This document shows, piece after piece, positions 41,614 to 50,421 of a stretch of DNA of 64,000 bases (its first letter is position 1; each line of letters opens with the position of its first letter). The translations under genes and the position numbers were made by a program. Source of the stretch: CADEDH01 sp039201605 (GTDB lineage Bacteria; Actinomycetota; Acidimicrobiia; Acidimicrobiales; SZUA-35). The stretch lies in NCBI GenBank assembly GCA_039201605.1, contig JBCCRO010000021.1, positions 27,651 through 91,650 of the forward strand, given 5' to 3'. The notes under the pieces are model-generated. The model did not search any database. It was not told where the DNA came from and saw only the letters and a list, made by a program, of their open reading frames with translations.

Positions 41614-43106
41614 TCACCCTCGACGAAGCGGGCTTCACCTTCGAGGGCAGCGAGCAGCCGGCCCTGGCCGACGTCAGCGTCGAGATCGCCGCCGGCGAGC
41701 TGGTGCTGGTGTGCGGCCGGTCGGGCTGCGGGAAGTCGACGTTGCTCAAGCTGCTCAACGGTGTCGCCCCCGGTTTCGAGGAGGGCGAGGTGGCGGGATC
41801 GATCCGGGTGGCCGATATCGACCCCGGTCAGGTGACGATGCAGGAGCTGTCGGCCACCGTTGGCTCGGTGTTCCAGCACCCCCGGTCGCAGCTCTTCAGT
41901 ATCGACACCGTCGACGAGCTGTTGTTCGGGTGCGGCAACCACCGGGTCGACCGCGAGGTCATGCTCGGCCGCCTCGATGAGACGGTGGCGGCGTTCGGGA
42001 TCGAGGAGTTCCTCGACCGGTCGACCTTCCGGCTCTCGGGCGGCGAGGCCCAGAAGATCGTGTGCGCCAGCACCCACATGAACCGGCCCTCGGTCTACGT
42101 GCTCGACGAACCGAGCGCCAACCTCGACGACGGTGCGATCGACCAACTGGTCGAGGTGCTCGTCGCCTTGAAGCGGTCGGGGGCGACGATCGTGGTCGCC
42201 GAGCACCGGCTGCACTACCTCACCGACCTGTGCGATCGGGTGCTCTACCTCGATGAGGGGCGGCTGGTGGCGCAGTACACGGGCGACGAGTTCCGGGCCC
42301 TCGACGACGACCGGCGTTCGACCATGGGTCTCCGGGCCACCGCCGTCGAGCAGCTCTCCGCCGACGGCGACGGCGACGGCGCGGGTGACGGCGATGACGT
42401 GGGTGACGGCGACGGTGCAGGGGAGGGTCGCGCTGCATCGGGCGAGTCGGCGCCGGACCCGACGGCCGATGCGGTGACCGTCGAGCGGCTCCGCTGTCGC
42501 CGCCGTCGGCGGACGATCGTCGACGTGGCCGGGCTCGAACTGCCGAAACACTCCGTGATCGCCCTCACCGGCCCCAACGGGGTGGGGAAGTCCACCTTCC
42601 TCGCCGGACTGAGCGGGGCGATGAAGGCCGACGCCGTCGTCGACGACGGCGGCAAGCTCTCCCGACGCCAGCGGCTCCGTCGGTCGTTCGTGGTGATGCA
42701 GGACGTCCACCAGCAGCTCTTCGGCGAGTCGGTGCTCGACGAGGTGTTGTTGGGCCACGATCTCGACGACGAGGCCAGGTTGGCCCAGGCCGACGACGTT
42801 CTGACCTCGCTCGGGCTGGCCTCCCGCCGGGACGTGCATCCCTACTGCCTGTCCGGTGGCGAGAAGCAGCGCACGGCGGTGGCGGCCGCCCTGCTGGCCA
42901 ATACCCGCTACCTGCTGTTCGACGAGCCGACGAGCGGGATCGATCTCGACCACATGACGCGCTTCGGACGACTGCTCCAGGAGATCAAGGGATCGGTCGA
43001 CCTGGTGATCGTGGCGACCCACGATCGGGAGTTCGTCCGGTCGTGCGCCGACCACGTGGTCGAGCTCTCGGCCGGTCGGGCGTCGGCACCGTACCGGCTT
43101 CGCTGA
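41610..43106 (+). CDS. ECF transporter ATPase, two fused ATPase domains
   Basis: This 498-aa protein has two complete ABC ATPase domains. The first has Walker A GRSGCGKST, LSGGEAQKI and VLDEPSANL. The second has GPNGVGKST, LSGGEKQRT and LFDEPTSGID. A 50-residue linker of Asp/Gly repeats (ADGDGDGAGDGDDVGDGDG) joins them. It therefore supplies both EcfA1 and EcfA2 from one polypeptide and completes the three-gene ECF module. Confidence 0.92.
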   Translation: MITLDEAGFTFEGSEQPALADVSVEIAAGELVLVCGRSGCGKSTLLKLLNGVAPGFEEGEVAGSIRVADIDPGQVTMQELSATVGSVFQHPRSQLFSIDTVDELLFGCGNHRVDREVMLGRLDETVAAFGIEEFLDRSTFRLSGGEAQKIVCASTHMNRPSVYVLDEPSANLDDGAIDQLVEVLVALKRSGATIVVAEHRLHYLTDLCDRVLYLDEGRLVAQYTGDEFRALDDDRRSTMGLRATAVEQLSADGDGDGAGDGDDVGDGDGAGEGRAASGESAPDPTADAVTVERLRCRRRRRTIVDVAGLELPKHSVIALTGPNGVGKSTFLAGLSGAMKADAVVDDGGKLSRRQRLRRSFVVMQDVHQQLFGESVLDEVLLGHDLDDEARLAQADDVLTSLGLASRRDVHPYCLSGGEKQRTAVAAALLANTRYLLFDEPTSGIDLDHMTRFGRLLQEIKGSVDLVIVATHDREFVRSCADHVVELSAGRASAPYRLR

Positions 43107-43203
43107 GGCGCGCCGTCGCCGGGTCGATGAGCTGGTCGGGCGCCGGCCGGCCGACGCGAAACCCGGTTGCCGGCGGGCGATCGTCCCAGCACACTCGCGG
43201 GCG

Positions 43204-43749
43204 ATGACGAGCGAACTCCCGGCGATCGACTCGGCCCGGCTGCGACTGGAGCCGCTTCGACCCGACGAGGTCGATGCCCTGTTCGCCATCGCCCGGAACC
43301 CGGCGTCGATCGAGGACTACCAGCTTGCGGCGACGGTGCGCGCCGACGTGGAGGCGTGGGTGGCCCCGCTGCTCACCGGTGAGGAGCTGGGTTGGACCAT
43401 CCGATCGGGGGAGCGCATCATCGGCCTGGTGGCGCTGGAGCCGGCCGCCGACGACGGCGAGGAAGACGGTGGGGGCGGGAAGGGTCCCAGCGCCGAGATC
43501 GGCTACTTCGTCGACGCCGCCGAGGCCGGGCAGGGGTTCGCCAGCGAAGCCACGGCGGCGGTGACCCGCTGGGCGCTGGAGACCGGACGCTTTCGACGAC
43601 TGACCGCCGGCGTCACCGTCCGCAATGTCGCCTCCCGTCGCGTTCTGGAGAAAGCGGGCTATCGCCACACCCACACCTCGGCCCGGGATTGGGAGTGGAA
43701 GGGCGAGCTGCTCGACAGTGCGTATTACGTCATCGAATCACCGCCGTAG
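43204..43749 (+). CDS. GNAT-family N-acetyltransferase
   Basis: This 181-aa protein matches the RimJ/RimL-like GNAT class. It has LRLEPLRPDEVDALFAIA at the start, EIGYFVDAAEAGQGFASEATAAVTRWALE (acetyl-CoA loop Q/R-x-x-G-x-A/G) and VRNVASRRVLEKAGYRH. A short Glu/Asp/Gly insert (about 82-95) is not typical. The target may be an N-terminal amine or small molecule. It stands alone with 97 bp upstream. Confidence 0.87.
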   Translation: MTSELPAIDSARLRLEPLRPDEVDALFAIARNPASIEDYQLAATVRADVEAWVAPLLTGEELGWTIRSGERIIGLVALEPAADDGEEDGGGGKGPSAEIGYFVDAAEAGQGFASEATAAVTRWALETGRFRRLTAGVTVRNVASRRVLEKAGYRHTHTSARDWEWKGELLDSAYYVIESPP

Positions 43750-43865
43750 CGCCGTCCGGTCTCCGTAGGTGCGGACAAACCGGCGGGTGGTAGTGTTCGG
43801 AGTGCTGTCGGATTTTGGGCAAATCCCTAGCTGTTGGTGATTGGCGTACCAAAAGGCGGAACACG

Positions 43866-45014
43866 ATGGTGGAGGGTGAGGACGAGGGGCCGATCGATGC
43901 CGCTCGTCTCCTGGCGGACCTTGAGGCGATCGACGGGATCGGCGGACCGCCGGTGTCATCGACTCCCGAGAACGACGCGGCGGAGACCGAGCCGCCCACG
44001 GTCGACGAGGACCCACCGGCAGATGCTTCGGCCGAGGGTGCGTTGGCGCCGGCCGAGGCCACCGTCGTCGCCCCGGTCGGCGACAGCGGGATGAACGTCG
44101 GTGTCGGTGTCGGTGTCGAGGCCGTCGATGTCGTCGATGTCGTCGACGACGAGGACGAAGGCGGCCGGAGCAGGGCGGCGGTGGCCGCCATCGCCGTCGG
44201 CGCGCTGCTCCTCGTGGCGCTGGCCGCCGTCGGCGCCATCACGCTCGTCGGTTCGCTGGCCGACGACGATGAGACGGCCGAGCCCGTGCCGTCGTCGTCC
44301 ACCGCAGCGCCATCCAGTGATGATGAGGCGTACGAGGCCGACGAGGCGGAGGCGCCCGAGGAGGCGTTGACGACCACGTCGTCAACCGGTGTGGTGACCA
44401 CGATCGCCGATCGGGAGCCGAGCGGTATCGACTCGCTCACCGGCGAGCCGTGGCCCGAGTCGTTGGAGGGCCTCACCCGCACCGAGATCGAGGCGCTCAA
44501 CTACCCCCGCTCGATCGTGGTCGGCTCGAGTGGGGAGGTGCGCCTCGAGGGGCGGGTCCCGTCCCGGGAGGTGGCCGACGATGCGGTGGCCCAGGCGAGC
44601 CTCGGCGGTGCACTGAGCGTCACCGACAACTTCGACATCGACCCGGACATCCCGGTCTACCCCACGGCCCCGGTCTACGCCGACGAGGTCGTCAACTTTG
44701 ATCTCGGCAGCATCGACGTGGCCGAGGAGTTCCTCCCCGTGCTCGATCTCGGCGTGCTGGCCCTGACGCTCAACCCCGGCGCCGTTGGCGTGATCGTGGC
44801 CCACACCGATGCCACCGGCACACCGGAGGACAACCTGCAGCTGGCCAACGATCGGGCGTCGGCGGTGCGCGACTACTGGATCGCCAACGGCGTGCCCGAG
44901 GATCGGATCCGTATCGACGCCCGAGGTGAGGAGTTCGCCACGGTCGACGCCGATGAGGAGACGGCGGCCCGGGATCGTCGGGTGGAGTTCGCCTTCGAGG
45001 GCTTCTTCGGCTGA
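43866..45014 (+). CDS. Membrane protein with OmpA-like peptidoglycan-binding domain
   Basis: This protein of about 382 aa has an acidic cytoplasmic head, one membrane helix (AVAAIAVGALLLVALAAVGAIT, about 105-127), a Ser/Glu-rich linker, and a BON-like stretch (IVVGSSGEVRLEGRVPSREVADDAVAQAS). It ends in an OmpA-C domain (VIVAHTDATGTPEDNLQLANDRASAVRDYWIANGVPEDRIRIDARGEE). The frame opens at a TTG (43815), but the ATG at 43866 with AAGGCGG upstream is more likely. The layout matches actinobacterial ArfA-like proteins that tether the wall to the membrane. Confidence 0.82.
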   Translation: MVEGEDEGPIDAARLLADLEAIDGIGGPPVSSTPENDAAETEPPTVDEDPPADASAEGALAPAEATVVAPVGDSGMNVGVGVGVEAVDVVDVVDDEDEGGRSRAAVAAIAVGALLLVALAAVGAITLVGSLADDDETAEPVPSSSTAAPSSDDEAYEADEAEAPEEALTTTSSTGVVTTIADREPSGIDSLTGEPWPESLEGLTRTEIEALNYPRSIVVGSSGEVRLEGRVPSREVADDAVAQASLGGALSVTDNFDIDPDIPVYPTAPVYADEVVNFDLGSIDVAEEFLPVLDLGVLALTLNPGAVGVIVAHTDATGTPEDNLQLANDRASAVRDYWIANGVPEDRIRIDARGEEFATVDADEETAARDRRVEFAFEGFFG

Positions 45015-45064
45015 GACGGTCCACCAGCCCCCGTCTCCGGGCCCGGGCTCGTAGTGTGCAGACC

Positions 45065-45781
45065 ATGGTCGACACACTCGAAGTGCTGCCCGAAGACTGG
45101 GGGAGGGCGATCGCCGTCGTCGCCCACCCCGACGATCTGGAGTACGGGGCCGCCTCGGCGATCGCCCGGTGGACCGACCAGGGCAAGGACATCCGCTACG
45201 TCCTGGCCACCCGAGGCGAGGCCGGTATCGACTCGATGCCGCCAGAGGTGGCCGCCCCCCTGCGGACCGAGGAGCAGATCCGGTCGGCGGCGGCGGTCGG
45301 CGTTTCGGTGGTGGAGTTCCTCGATCACCCCGACGGGCTGGTGGTGAACGACCTCAACCTCCGACGGGATCTGGCGGCGGCCATCCGGCGCCATCGACCG
45401 GAGGTGATCATCGCCTCCAACTACCGGGAGCGATGGAGCGACACCGGTCCGTGGAACCACGTCGACCATCGGGAGCTCGGGCGTGCGCTCCCCGACGCGG
45501 TGCGCGATGCCGCAAACCGGTGGCTGTTCACCGAGGTGGGCGAGCCGTGGTCGTCGGTCCGTTGGATCGCCTACAACGCCTCGACGGCGCCGACCCACGC
45601 CGTCGATGTGACCGATCATCTCGACGTCGGGGTGGCGTCGTTGGAGTGCCATCGCACCTACATCGACGCCCTCGGCGACCCCGACTTCGACCCCGACACC
45701 TGGCTCCGCTCGGCGGCCGCCGGCAACGGGCCGAGCCTGGGGGTCGACCTGGCCGTTGCCTTCGAGCTCGTCCCCACCTAG
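45065..45781 (+). CDS. LmbE/PIG-L family deacetylase
   Basis: This protein of about 238 aa has the zinc signature VVAHPDDLEYG (HPDD) and the distal NHVDHRELG histidine motif. The family removes acetyl groups from N-acetylglucosaminyl conjugates. In actinobacteria MshB (mycothiol) and Mca belong here. Sequence alone does not separate these. A GTG at 45056 is an alternative start. A hairpin (45850-45871) follows before the convergent MFS gene. Confidence 0.85.
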   Translation: MVDTLEVLPEDWGRAIAVVAHPDDLEYGAASAIARWTDQGKDIRYVLATRGEAGIDSMPPEVAAPLRTEEQIRSAAAVGVSVVEFLDHPDGLVVNDLNLRRDLAAAIRRHRPEVIIASNYRERWSDTGPWNHVDHRELGRALPDAVRDAANRWLFTEVGEPWSSVRWIAYNASTAPTHAVDVTDHLDVGVASLECHRTYIDALGDPDFDPDTWLRSAAAGNGPSLGVDLAVAFELVPT

Positions 45782-45849
45782 GGCGACTCGGAACCCGTCG
45801 GGTCGGCGCCTGGTGCGGGTGTCGGCCGAGCCCGGTCTTCGATGGCGAG

Positions 45850-45871
45850 CGGTCCGCCTCTCGGCGGGCCG
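45850..45871. terminator. Convergent-gene hairpin
   Basis: CGGTCCGCC and GGCGGGCCG pair with one T-G mismatch around a 4-nt loop, between the deacetylase stop (45781) and the MFS stop (45879). Confidence 0.4.
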
Positions 45872-45878
45872 GCCCGAG

Positions 45879-47021
45879 CTAGTCGATCTCGTGGAGCGCA
45901 GTGGCGCCGACGTACGTGGCGGCCGTGATCACGAACGCGGCGCCGGCGGCAAGGGTGATCGTGTCGCCCGGGCCGATCGCCTCGGCCACCAGGCCGAGCA
46001 CCAGCGCACCGATCGGGGTGAGGCCCTGCTGCACGAGGGTGAACAGGCCCATCACCCGCCCCATCAGCTCGGGGGGCGTGTTCGACTGGATCAGCCCCTG
46101 GTTCATATTGATGAAGAAGCCGCCGGCGACACCCATGCACAGACACAGCACGGCGATCTGCCAGTAGGCCGTGGTGCGGCCCATCAGGGCCAGCAGCGCC
46201 GTGCCGCACAACATCGCCCGCAGGAACACCGTGCCCTTGTTCGGCATGTTGCCCCGGCGCATCACGATCGTCGATCCGATGGCCAGGCCGACACCCATCA
46301 GCGCGAACAACGGCGCGGCGTCGCCGGCGTCGCGCCCGAGGCCCTCCTTCACGAAGGCCTGCACGGTCACGAACATCAGGGCGGTCATCACCGTTCCCGC
46401 CAGGGCGAGCATCCCGAAGAGCGTTCTGAGGGCGCGGTCCCTGGCCACGAAACTCAGGCCCTCGCGGACCGCAGCCCGCATCGTGACCGCACCCTTCGGC
46501 GTCTGGCGCGGCGGCGTCCTCATCCGAAGGAGGGCGAAGCAGCCGAGGATCAACAGGGCACCCAGGTAGACGAACACCCCGTCGAAGCCGAAGAACTCGC
46601 CGACGAGCTGGGCGAGGACGGCGCCGAGCACCATCGAGCCGGTCATGGCCAGCGCGTTGACGGCGATGCCGTTGTAGAGCAGGGATTGCGGCAGAAGTTC
46701 GGGGATGAGCGAGTTCCGCACCGGTGACCCGACCGCCATGACCGAACCGATGGCCAGGGCCGACAGGAGGAGGACGCCCATCGTGAGCTGCCCCTGCACG
46801 ATGGCGAGGGCGGTGGCGAGGAGCGCGGCCGAGGCGCCGAGCTGTGTGCCGAGGAGCAGGCGGCGGCGGTCGAGGCGATCGGCCCACACGCCAGCCGGTA
46901 GCACGAGAATGAGGGTGGGGATCCCGAGCAGGAACACCACCAGGCCCTGCTCGGACTCCGACCGGTCGAGGCCGTCGAGTACCACCCAGCCGTACACGAA
47001 CCGGGTCGCGTTCATCACCAT
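45879..47021 (-). CDS. MFS transporter, N-terminus lacking a standard start codon
   Basis: The ATG at 47021 gives 380 aa with eleven or so helices, a DRLDRRRLLLG MFS loop and an EntS-like pattern (PELMGRVMGLFTLVQQGLTPIGAL). The frame upstream to its stop codon (about 47130) still encodes protein-like sequence ending TPFRYLWLNNITFA, which is how this family normally starts. It contains no ATG, GTG or TTG. So either an unusual start (CTG or ATC) is used, or the helix-1 region is truncated, or the sequence has an error. The substrate is unknown. Confidence 0.72.
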   Translation of the reverse strand: MVMNATRFVYGWVVLDGLDRSESEQGLVVFLLGIPTLILVLPAGVWADRLDRRRLLLGTQLGASAALLATALAIVQGQLTMGVLLLSALAIGSVMAVGSPVRNSLIPELLPQSLLYNGIAVNALAMTGSMVLGAVLAQLVGEFFGFDGVFVYLGALLILGCFALLRMRTPPRQTPKGAVTMRAAVREGLSFVARDRALRTLFGMLALAGTVMTALMFVTVQAFVKEGLGRDAGDAAPLFALMGVGLAIGSTIVMRRGNMPNKGTVFLRAMLCGTALLALMGRTTAYWQIAVLCLCMGVAGGFFINMNQGLIQSNTPPELMGRVMGLFTLVQQGLTPIGALVLGLVAEAIGPGDTITLAAGAAFVITAATYVGATALHEID

Positions 47022-47342
47022 GGCAAAGGTGATGTTGTTGAGCCACAGGTACCGGAACGGCGTGACGCTCAGCGCCGAGCTTGCGGTTTCGGTTGCCGCT
47101 GTCGTGTCCTGACTGATCGGGCGACCTTATCGCCGAGTGGGGAACGGCACCGCTTCGTGGACCCGGCGGGGCCGTCGTTCGACCCCTCGGATTCCTCCCG
47201 TCGGCGAGAGGGGCGGGTGCTAGTCTGCGGCGATTCGTCGGCGGCGTGCGGGTGGTGTTCGACGGGCCGATTTCGGGAATTGCGGATGACCTGGCGCTCG
47301 CTCGCAGCCACGCCGCCGAGGACAACCGACAGGAGTAGTCAG

Positions 47343-47663
47343 ATGCCCGCATTCGTCGTCGCGATGATGAGCATTCACGACCCGGACACCTATCGCCAGT
47401 ACACCGATCGGACACCGCCGACCGTCAAACGCCACGGGGGCCGATTCCTCACCCGGGGCGAGGAGATCACCTGTATCGAGGGTGAGGACTACGACGGGCG
47501 TCTTGTGATCCTGGAGTTCCCCTCCACGGAGCACGTCGAGGCCTGGTACCAGGATCCCGACTATCAGGAGGCGATGACCTTCCGCCGCCTCTCCTCGACG
47601 ATGCACCACCTACTCGTCCAGGAAGGCGGTGAGAACACCGAGGACCCGGACCCGAAGCTCTGA
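47343..47663 (+). CDS. DUF1330 family protein
   Basis: This 106-aa dimeric ferredoxin-like fold protein reads AFVVAMMSIHDPDTYRQYTDRTPPTVKRHGGRFLTRGEE...GRLVILEFPSTEHVEAWYQDPDYQEAMTFR, matching DUF1330 (function unknown, related to small stress/antibiotic-monooxygenase-like folds). The ATG follows AGGAG. The 320 bp upstream hold the MFS N-terminal region and promoters. Confidence 0.85.
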   Translation: MPAFVVAMMSIHDPDTYRQYTDRTPPTVKRHGGRFLTRGEEITCIEGEDYDGRLVILEFPSTEHVEAWYQDPDYQEAMTFRRLSSTMHHLLVQEGGENTEDPDPKL

Positions 47664-47671
47664 CCGGTCTC

Positions 47672-47694
47672 GGTCGCCGAGTGCGTCGGCGACC
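47672..47694 (+). terminator. Intrinsic hairpin after the DUF1330 gene
   Basis: GGTCGCCGA and its exact complement form a 9-bp stem with loop GTGCG, 8 bp after the DUF1330 stop, followed by TTCCCT. The convergent gene ends at 47709, so it may serve both. Confidence 0.6.
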
Positions 47695-47708
47695 TTCCCT
47701 CGATCGGG

Positions 47709-48230
47709 TCATCGCCGCCAGATGTTGCGGCTGCACTGCCAGGTGGCGCTCCACCGGCCGGTCGGCGGCGACCCGCCGATCGTTCGGAGTGCGGCGAACA
47801 CCCGAAGGCCGACGTCCTCGGGGGCCGTGGTGGTGATGTCGTGCGGGTTCACGAACAGGTCGGGGGCGAAGGTGTCTGCGTCGACCGGCCACGGTGGGGA
47901 GGCCTGGGGATCGCCGGTCGGGCGGCCGACGTTGGCCCGGAGGGCGTCGGCGGTGGCCGACGGCAGGGGATCGGTGGTGGTCAGGAGCAGGTCGAGACCG
48001 AACACCGCATCATCGCCGGGGAGGTGCATCGATGCCTGGAACGGCGAAGGTAGGGCGACCGACCGTCGCAGGATCGCCGTTCGCCGGGTGGTGGTCTCGG
48101 GTTCGATGACGGCCACCGGGGCGTAGCGGCGGCCGCTCACCATGAGCCGGAAGCTGGTGGCGAAGGCGGTGACGTCGTCACCGTCGTAGGTCTCGGCGCG
48201 AACGTGGTTTGCATCGGGGCGGCCGTACAT
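47709..48230 (-). CDS. Hypothetical protein (173 aa)
   Basis: The frame begins MYGRPDANHVRAETYDGDDV at an ATG at 48230. It has no signal peptide and a mix of short beta-like and loop segments (AVIEPETTTRRTAILRRSVA...VFGLDLLLTTTDPLPSATADALRANVGRP). No family recognised. Only 12 nt of coding-like spacing and no ribosome site precede the ATG, so a leaderless start is possible. An open frame continues upstream to 48392, but it is Arg/Pro-rich and unlikely to be protein. Confidence 0.5.
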   Translation of the reverse strand: MYGRPDANHVRAETYDGDDVTAFATSFRLMVSGRRYAPVAVIEPETTTRRTAILRRSVALPSPFQASMHLPGDDAVFGLDLLLTTTDPLPSATADALRANVGRPTGDPQASPPWPVDADTFAPDLFVNPHDITTTAPEDVGLRVFAALRTIGGSPPTGRWSATWQCSRNIWRR

Positions 48231-48641
48231 GGGGGCGAGGCTAACGGCCCACTGTCGAGCGAAGGGGTCGGCGGCCACGGGCGCGCCGACCGGCGGCCGC
48301 CGCTCCCGTGGTCCAGACGTCGTGCGAACCCGTCGCTCCGACCGCGGCCCGGCCGACTCGACGACCCCGGCGCCTGCTACAACGACGTCCAAGGTGTGAA
48401 GGGCGCACCGGAACCGCCATGATCATCGACCTGTACGGCAACACCATCGTCGAGAGCGACCATATCGACCACGGCGACAACGCCAGGACCGTCGCCCGGC
48501 GCGTCCCCCACCGACTCGAGCGATGGATCGGCCGGCGCCCGCTCCGGGGCCGCCGCCCCGGCGGCACGGACCGCCGGTGGAACCATGTGACACGCTCGAC
48601 CTCCGCCGAGCTCGGCTCCCCACAGCCGCAGCGGGCCGACG
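48231..48641. other. 411-bp interval with no supported gene
   Basis: Between the hypothetical gene and the glyoxalase gene there is a possible frame opening at 48419 (MIIDLYGNTIVESDHIDHGD). It turns Arg-rich and then overlaps the glyoxalase gene out of frame, so it is either a very short peptide, the remnant of an older gene, or chance. The promoter of the glyoxalase gene should lie here. Confidence 0.3.
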
Positions 48642-49019
48642 ATGATGCGATTCGAGAACCCACTCGTCCTCGTCGCCGACGTGAGCGCCGCGACCGACTT
48701 CTACACGAACACGCTGCAACTCTCGGTCCGAGAACGACACGACGACTTCGTCCTGTTCGACCACGGCTTCGCCATCCACCACGGACCCTCGCTCCTCGAG
48801 TCGGCCGGCATCGACGGCCCGGCCACGAACCAGCCCTGGGGTCGCAACAACGCCGTCCTCTATTTCCAGACCGCAGAACCCGGCGCACTGTTCGAGGAGA
48901 TCCGCGGCCGGTGTGCGATCGTGCACCCGCCGCGCAAAGAGCGGTGGGGGGAGACCATCTTCCGCATCCGGGACGTCGACGGCCACCTCATCGAGATCGG
49001 AGACGGAGAACGCCTCTGA
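48642..49019 (+). CDS. VOC/glyoxalase-fold protein
   Basis: This 125-aa protein has the paired beta-alpha-beta-beta-beta modules of the vicinal oxygen chelate superfamily: NPLVLVADVSAATDFYTNTLQLSVRERHDDFVLFDHGFAIHHG and the C-terminal GETIFRIRDVDGHLIEIGD. A His and a Glu near the ends of the modules can bind metal. The substrate is unknown, with lyase, dioxygenase and resistance roles all possible in this family. Confidence 0.83.
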   Translation: MMRFENPLVLVADVSAATDFYTNTLQLSVRERHDDFVLFDHGFAIHHGPSLLESAGIDGPATNQPWGRNNAVLYFQTAEPGALFEEIRGRCAIVHPPRKERWGETIFRIRDVDGHLIEIGDGERL

Positions 49020-49144
49020 ACCGCTCGGCACCGGTGGCCGGAAGCGGGCGGACGGGGGTACGGCCGGCGCCCTTGAGCCGGACCGGCGACGCCAGGCTCC
49101 CGTCGTCTCCCGGCAATGAGGTACGTGCTCTCGTCGGGTGGGAC

Positions 49145-49420
49145 CTACTGGCCGACCCGGTCGATACCGAGAATCTCCAGGCACTCGTCAGCAGATCGCT
49201 CCGGACCGTCGCCGATGGCGTCGACCCACTGGGTTCGGATCACACGCCGTTGCGAGTCCACGTCGATCTCCACCGACTCGATCGGAAGCCCGAGGCACCG
49301 TGCGAACCGCGGTCGGATCTGCTCGGACAGGGCTCGGTCGGCCTCGGGCCCGCCCGCCGAAGCACATGAGGCGATGGCCAGTCCTACTGCCAGCCAGCCG
49401 ACCGGGCCTCGGATCCGCAT
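49145..49420 (-). CDS. Small secreted lipoprotein (91 aa)
   Basis: An ATG at 49420 opens MRIRGPVGWLAVGLAIASCAS, a signal peptide with lipobox AIASCA. The mature part (GGPEADRALSEQIRPRFARCLGLPIESVEIDVDSQRRVIRTQWVDAIGDGPERSADECLEILGID) has two cysteines that could form a disulfide. No family recognised. Confidence 0.65.
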   Translation of the reverse strand: MRIRGPVGWLAVGLAIASCASAGGPEADRALSEQIRPRFARCLGLPIESVEIDVDSQRRVIRTQWVDAIGDGPERSADECLEILGIDRVGQ

Positions 49421-49649
49421 TGCAACACCGTAGCTCCCCGGCACCGACACTCGACATGTGGACCGGAACGCAGACCGAAGCGTGGCCACCCGGCGCCGGA
49501 CCCGCCGATGATCGCCTCTTTCCGCCCTATCCCTGTTGAACCCTGCTGATTCTTGTTGAAGAAAACCACCTAGCCTCTGGGGCGGCGTTGGGCGCCCCTT
49601 CCGGCCAGAACCGAACCGTCGGCTGGGGTGAGACAAAGGAGTCGCAACG

Positions 49650-49841
49650 ATGCGCAAACCCCTACGAACACTGACCACCCTCGCTCTCGCTGTCGGGCTG
49701 AGCCTCACCGCCATGGCCTGCTCCGACGACGACAGTGGTGACACCTCAAACACCGACGAGACCCCGGATACCGGATCCGAGATCACGGAGACGCCGGAAG
49801 TCGAGACGGAGGACACCGAGCCTGCCGAGAGCGACGGGTAG
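49650..49841 (+). CDS. Small acidic lipoprotein (63 aa)
   Basis: An ATG at 49650 follows AAAGGAG. The product is a signal peptide with lipobox LTAMACS followed by about 40 residues made almost wholly of Asp, Glu, Thr, Ser, Gly and Pro. It is probably an unfolded surface lipoprotein. The 229 bp upstream (49421-49649) contain no other gene. A GC-rich hairpin follows. Confidence 0.65.
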   Translation: MRKPLRTLTTLALAVGLSLTAMACSDDDSGDTSNTDETPDTGSEITETPEVETEDTEPAESDG

Positions 49842-49859
49842 CAGATCCGGCGATGACCA

Positions 49860-49896
49860 AGGCCCGGCCGGCGCCGACACGTGCCGACCGGGCCCT
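49860..49896 (+). terminator. GC-rich terminator hairpin
   Basis: GGCCCGG-C-CGGC and GCCG-A-CCGGGCC pair around GCCGACACGT just after the small lipoprotein gene. There is no T-tract. From here to 50125 I see no gene. Confidence 0.55.
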
Positions 49897-50125
49897 GGGC
49901 CGCCCCCCAGAGCTGGGCTGAGTCGGCCGCGAACGGTGGCCCAGGGCCCTACAGCGATGCGGTAGGACGCAGGGCCGGTTGGCGGCCTTGTCAGCATCGC
50001 AACGAAGGCGTGCTCACCATGTGCTCACAACACGAGACCACGAACCGGGATCGAGCGGTATGGGCCGGCACACCACGGCACGCCGATCCCGCACCGCAAG
50101 CGGCTTCTGGAGCCGAAGATCGCAG

Positions 50126-50167
50126 TGCCCCCGGTGGGATTCGAACCCACGACCAATGGATTAAAAG
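50126..50167 (-). other. 3' half of tRNA-Lys(TTT): candidate attachment site of a genomic island
   Basis: On the minus strand 50167-50126 reads as an exact tRNA 3' half: anticodon loop CTTTTAA (anticodon TTT, Lys), 3' anticodon stem TCCAT, 5-nt variable loop TGGTC, T arm GTGGG/TTCGAAT/CCCAC, acceptor strand CGGGGGC and discriminator A. The expected 5' half (GCCCCCG acceptor, D arm, ATGGA stem) is absent. Tyrosine-type integrases often recombine at the anticodon loop and leave such a 3' copy at the far end of the insert. The missing 5' half faces right, so the insert lies to the right. Confidence 0.85.
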
Positions 50168-50282
50168 AGCTATTGCCTATCCAGGTGTTTCCCCTGTTCG
50201 GAGCGGTACTCGGAGCCGGCGGAGGCCCCTGCACCCGCCCCTCACCCGTTGGCGATCGGCTTCAAGGCGCAGGCCGTTGTGC

Positions 50283-50320
50283 GGGACGGGTTCCGGTTCC
50301 TGGGCGACGGTGGCTCCGGT
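50283..50320 (+). repeat. 38-bp direct repeat, copy 1
   Basis: The 38-bp segment starting GGGACGGGTTCCGGTT and ending GGTGGCTCCGGT occurs again at 57083-57120 with one difference. It runs directly into TGGCTCCGGTAGGTCTCTGACA (50311-50332), whose reverse complement starts TGTCAGAGACC, a typical IS481-family terminus. So this is the right end of an otherwise lost IS481 copy. Confidence 0.75.
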
Positions 50321-50421
50321 AGGTCTCTGACAGCTCTGTTGGGGTGTGGGTCCACCATCTGGTTGGTTCTCCTTCTTCGCTGTGGATGTTCGCGTCCATG
50401 TTTGCGGGGGAGGTCATTGGC

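Noticed and set aside
48308..49369. A 353-codon plus-strand frame over the glyoxalase gene
   Set aside because: The product is Arg-rich low complexity and overlaps a clear VOC-fold gene in another frame.
50126..50240. A complete tRNA gene
   Set aside because: The 5' acceptor strand, D arm and 5' anticodon stem are missing; only the 3' half fits.
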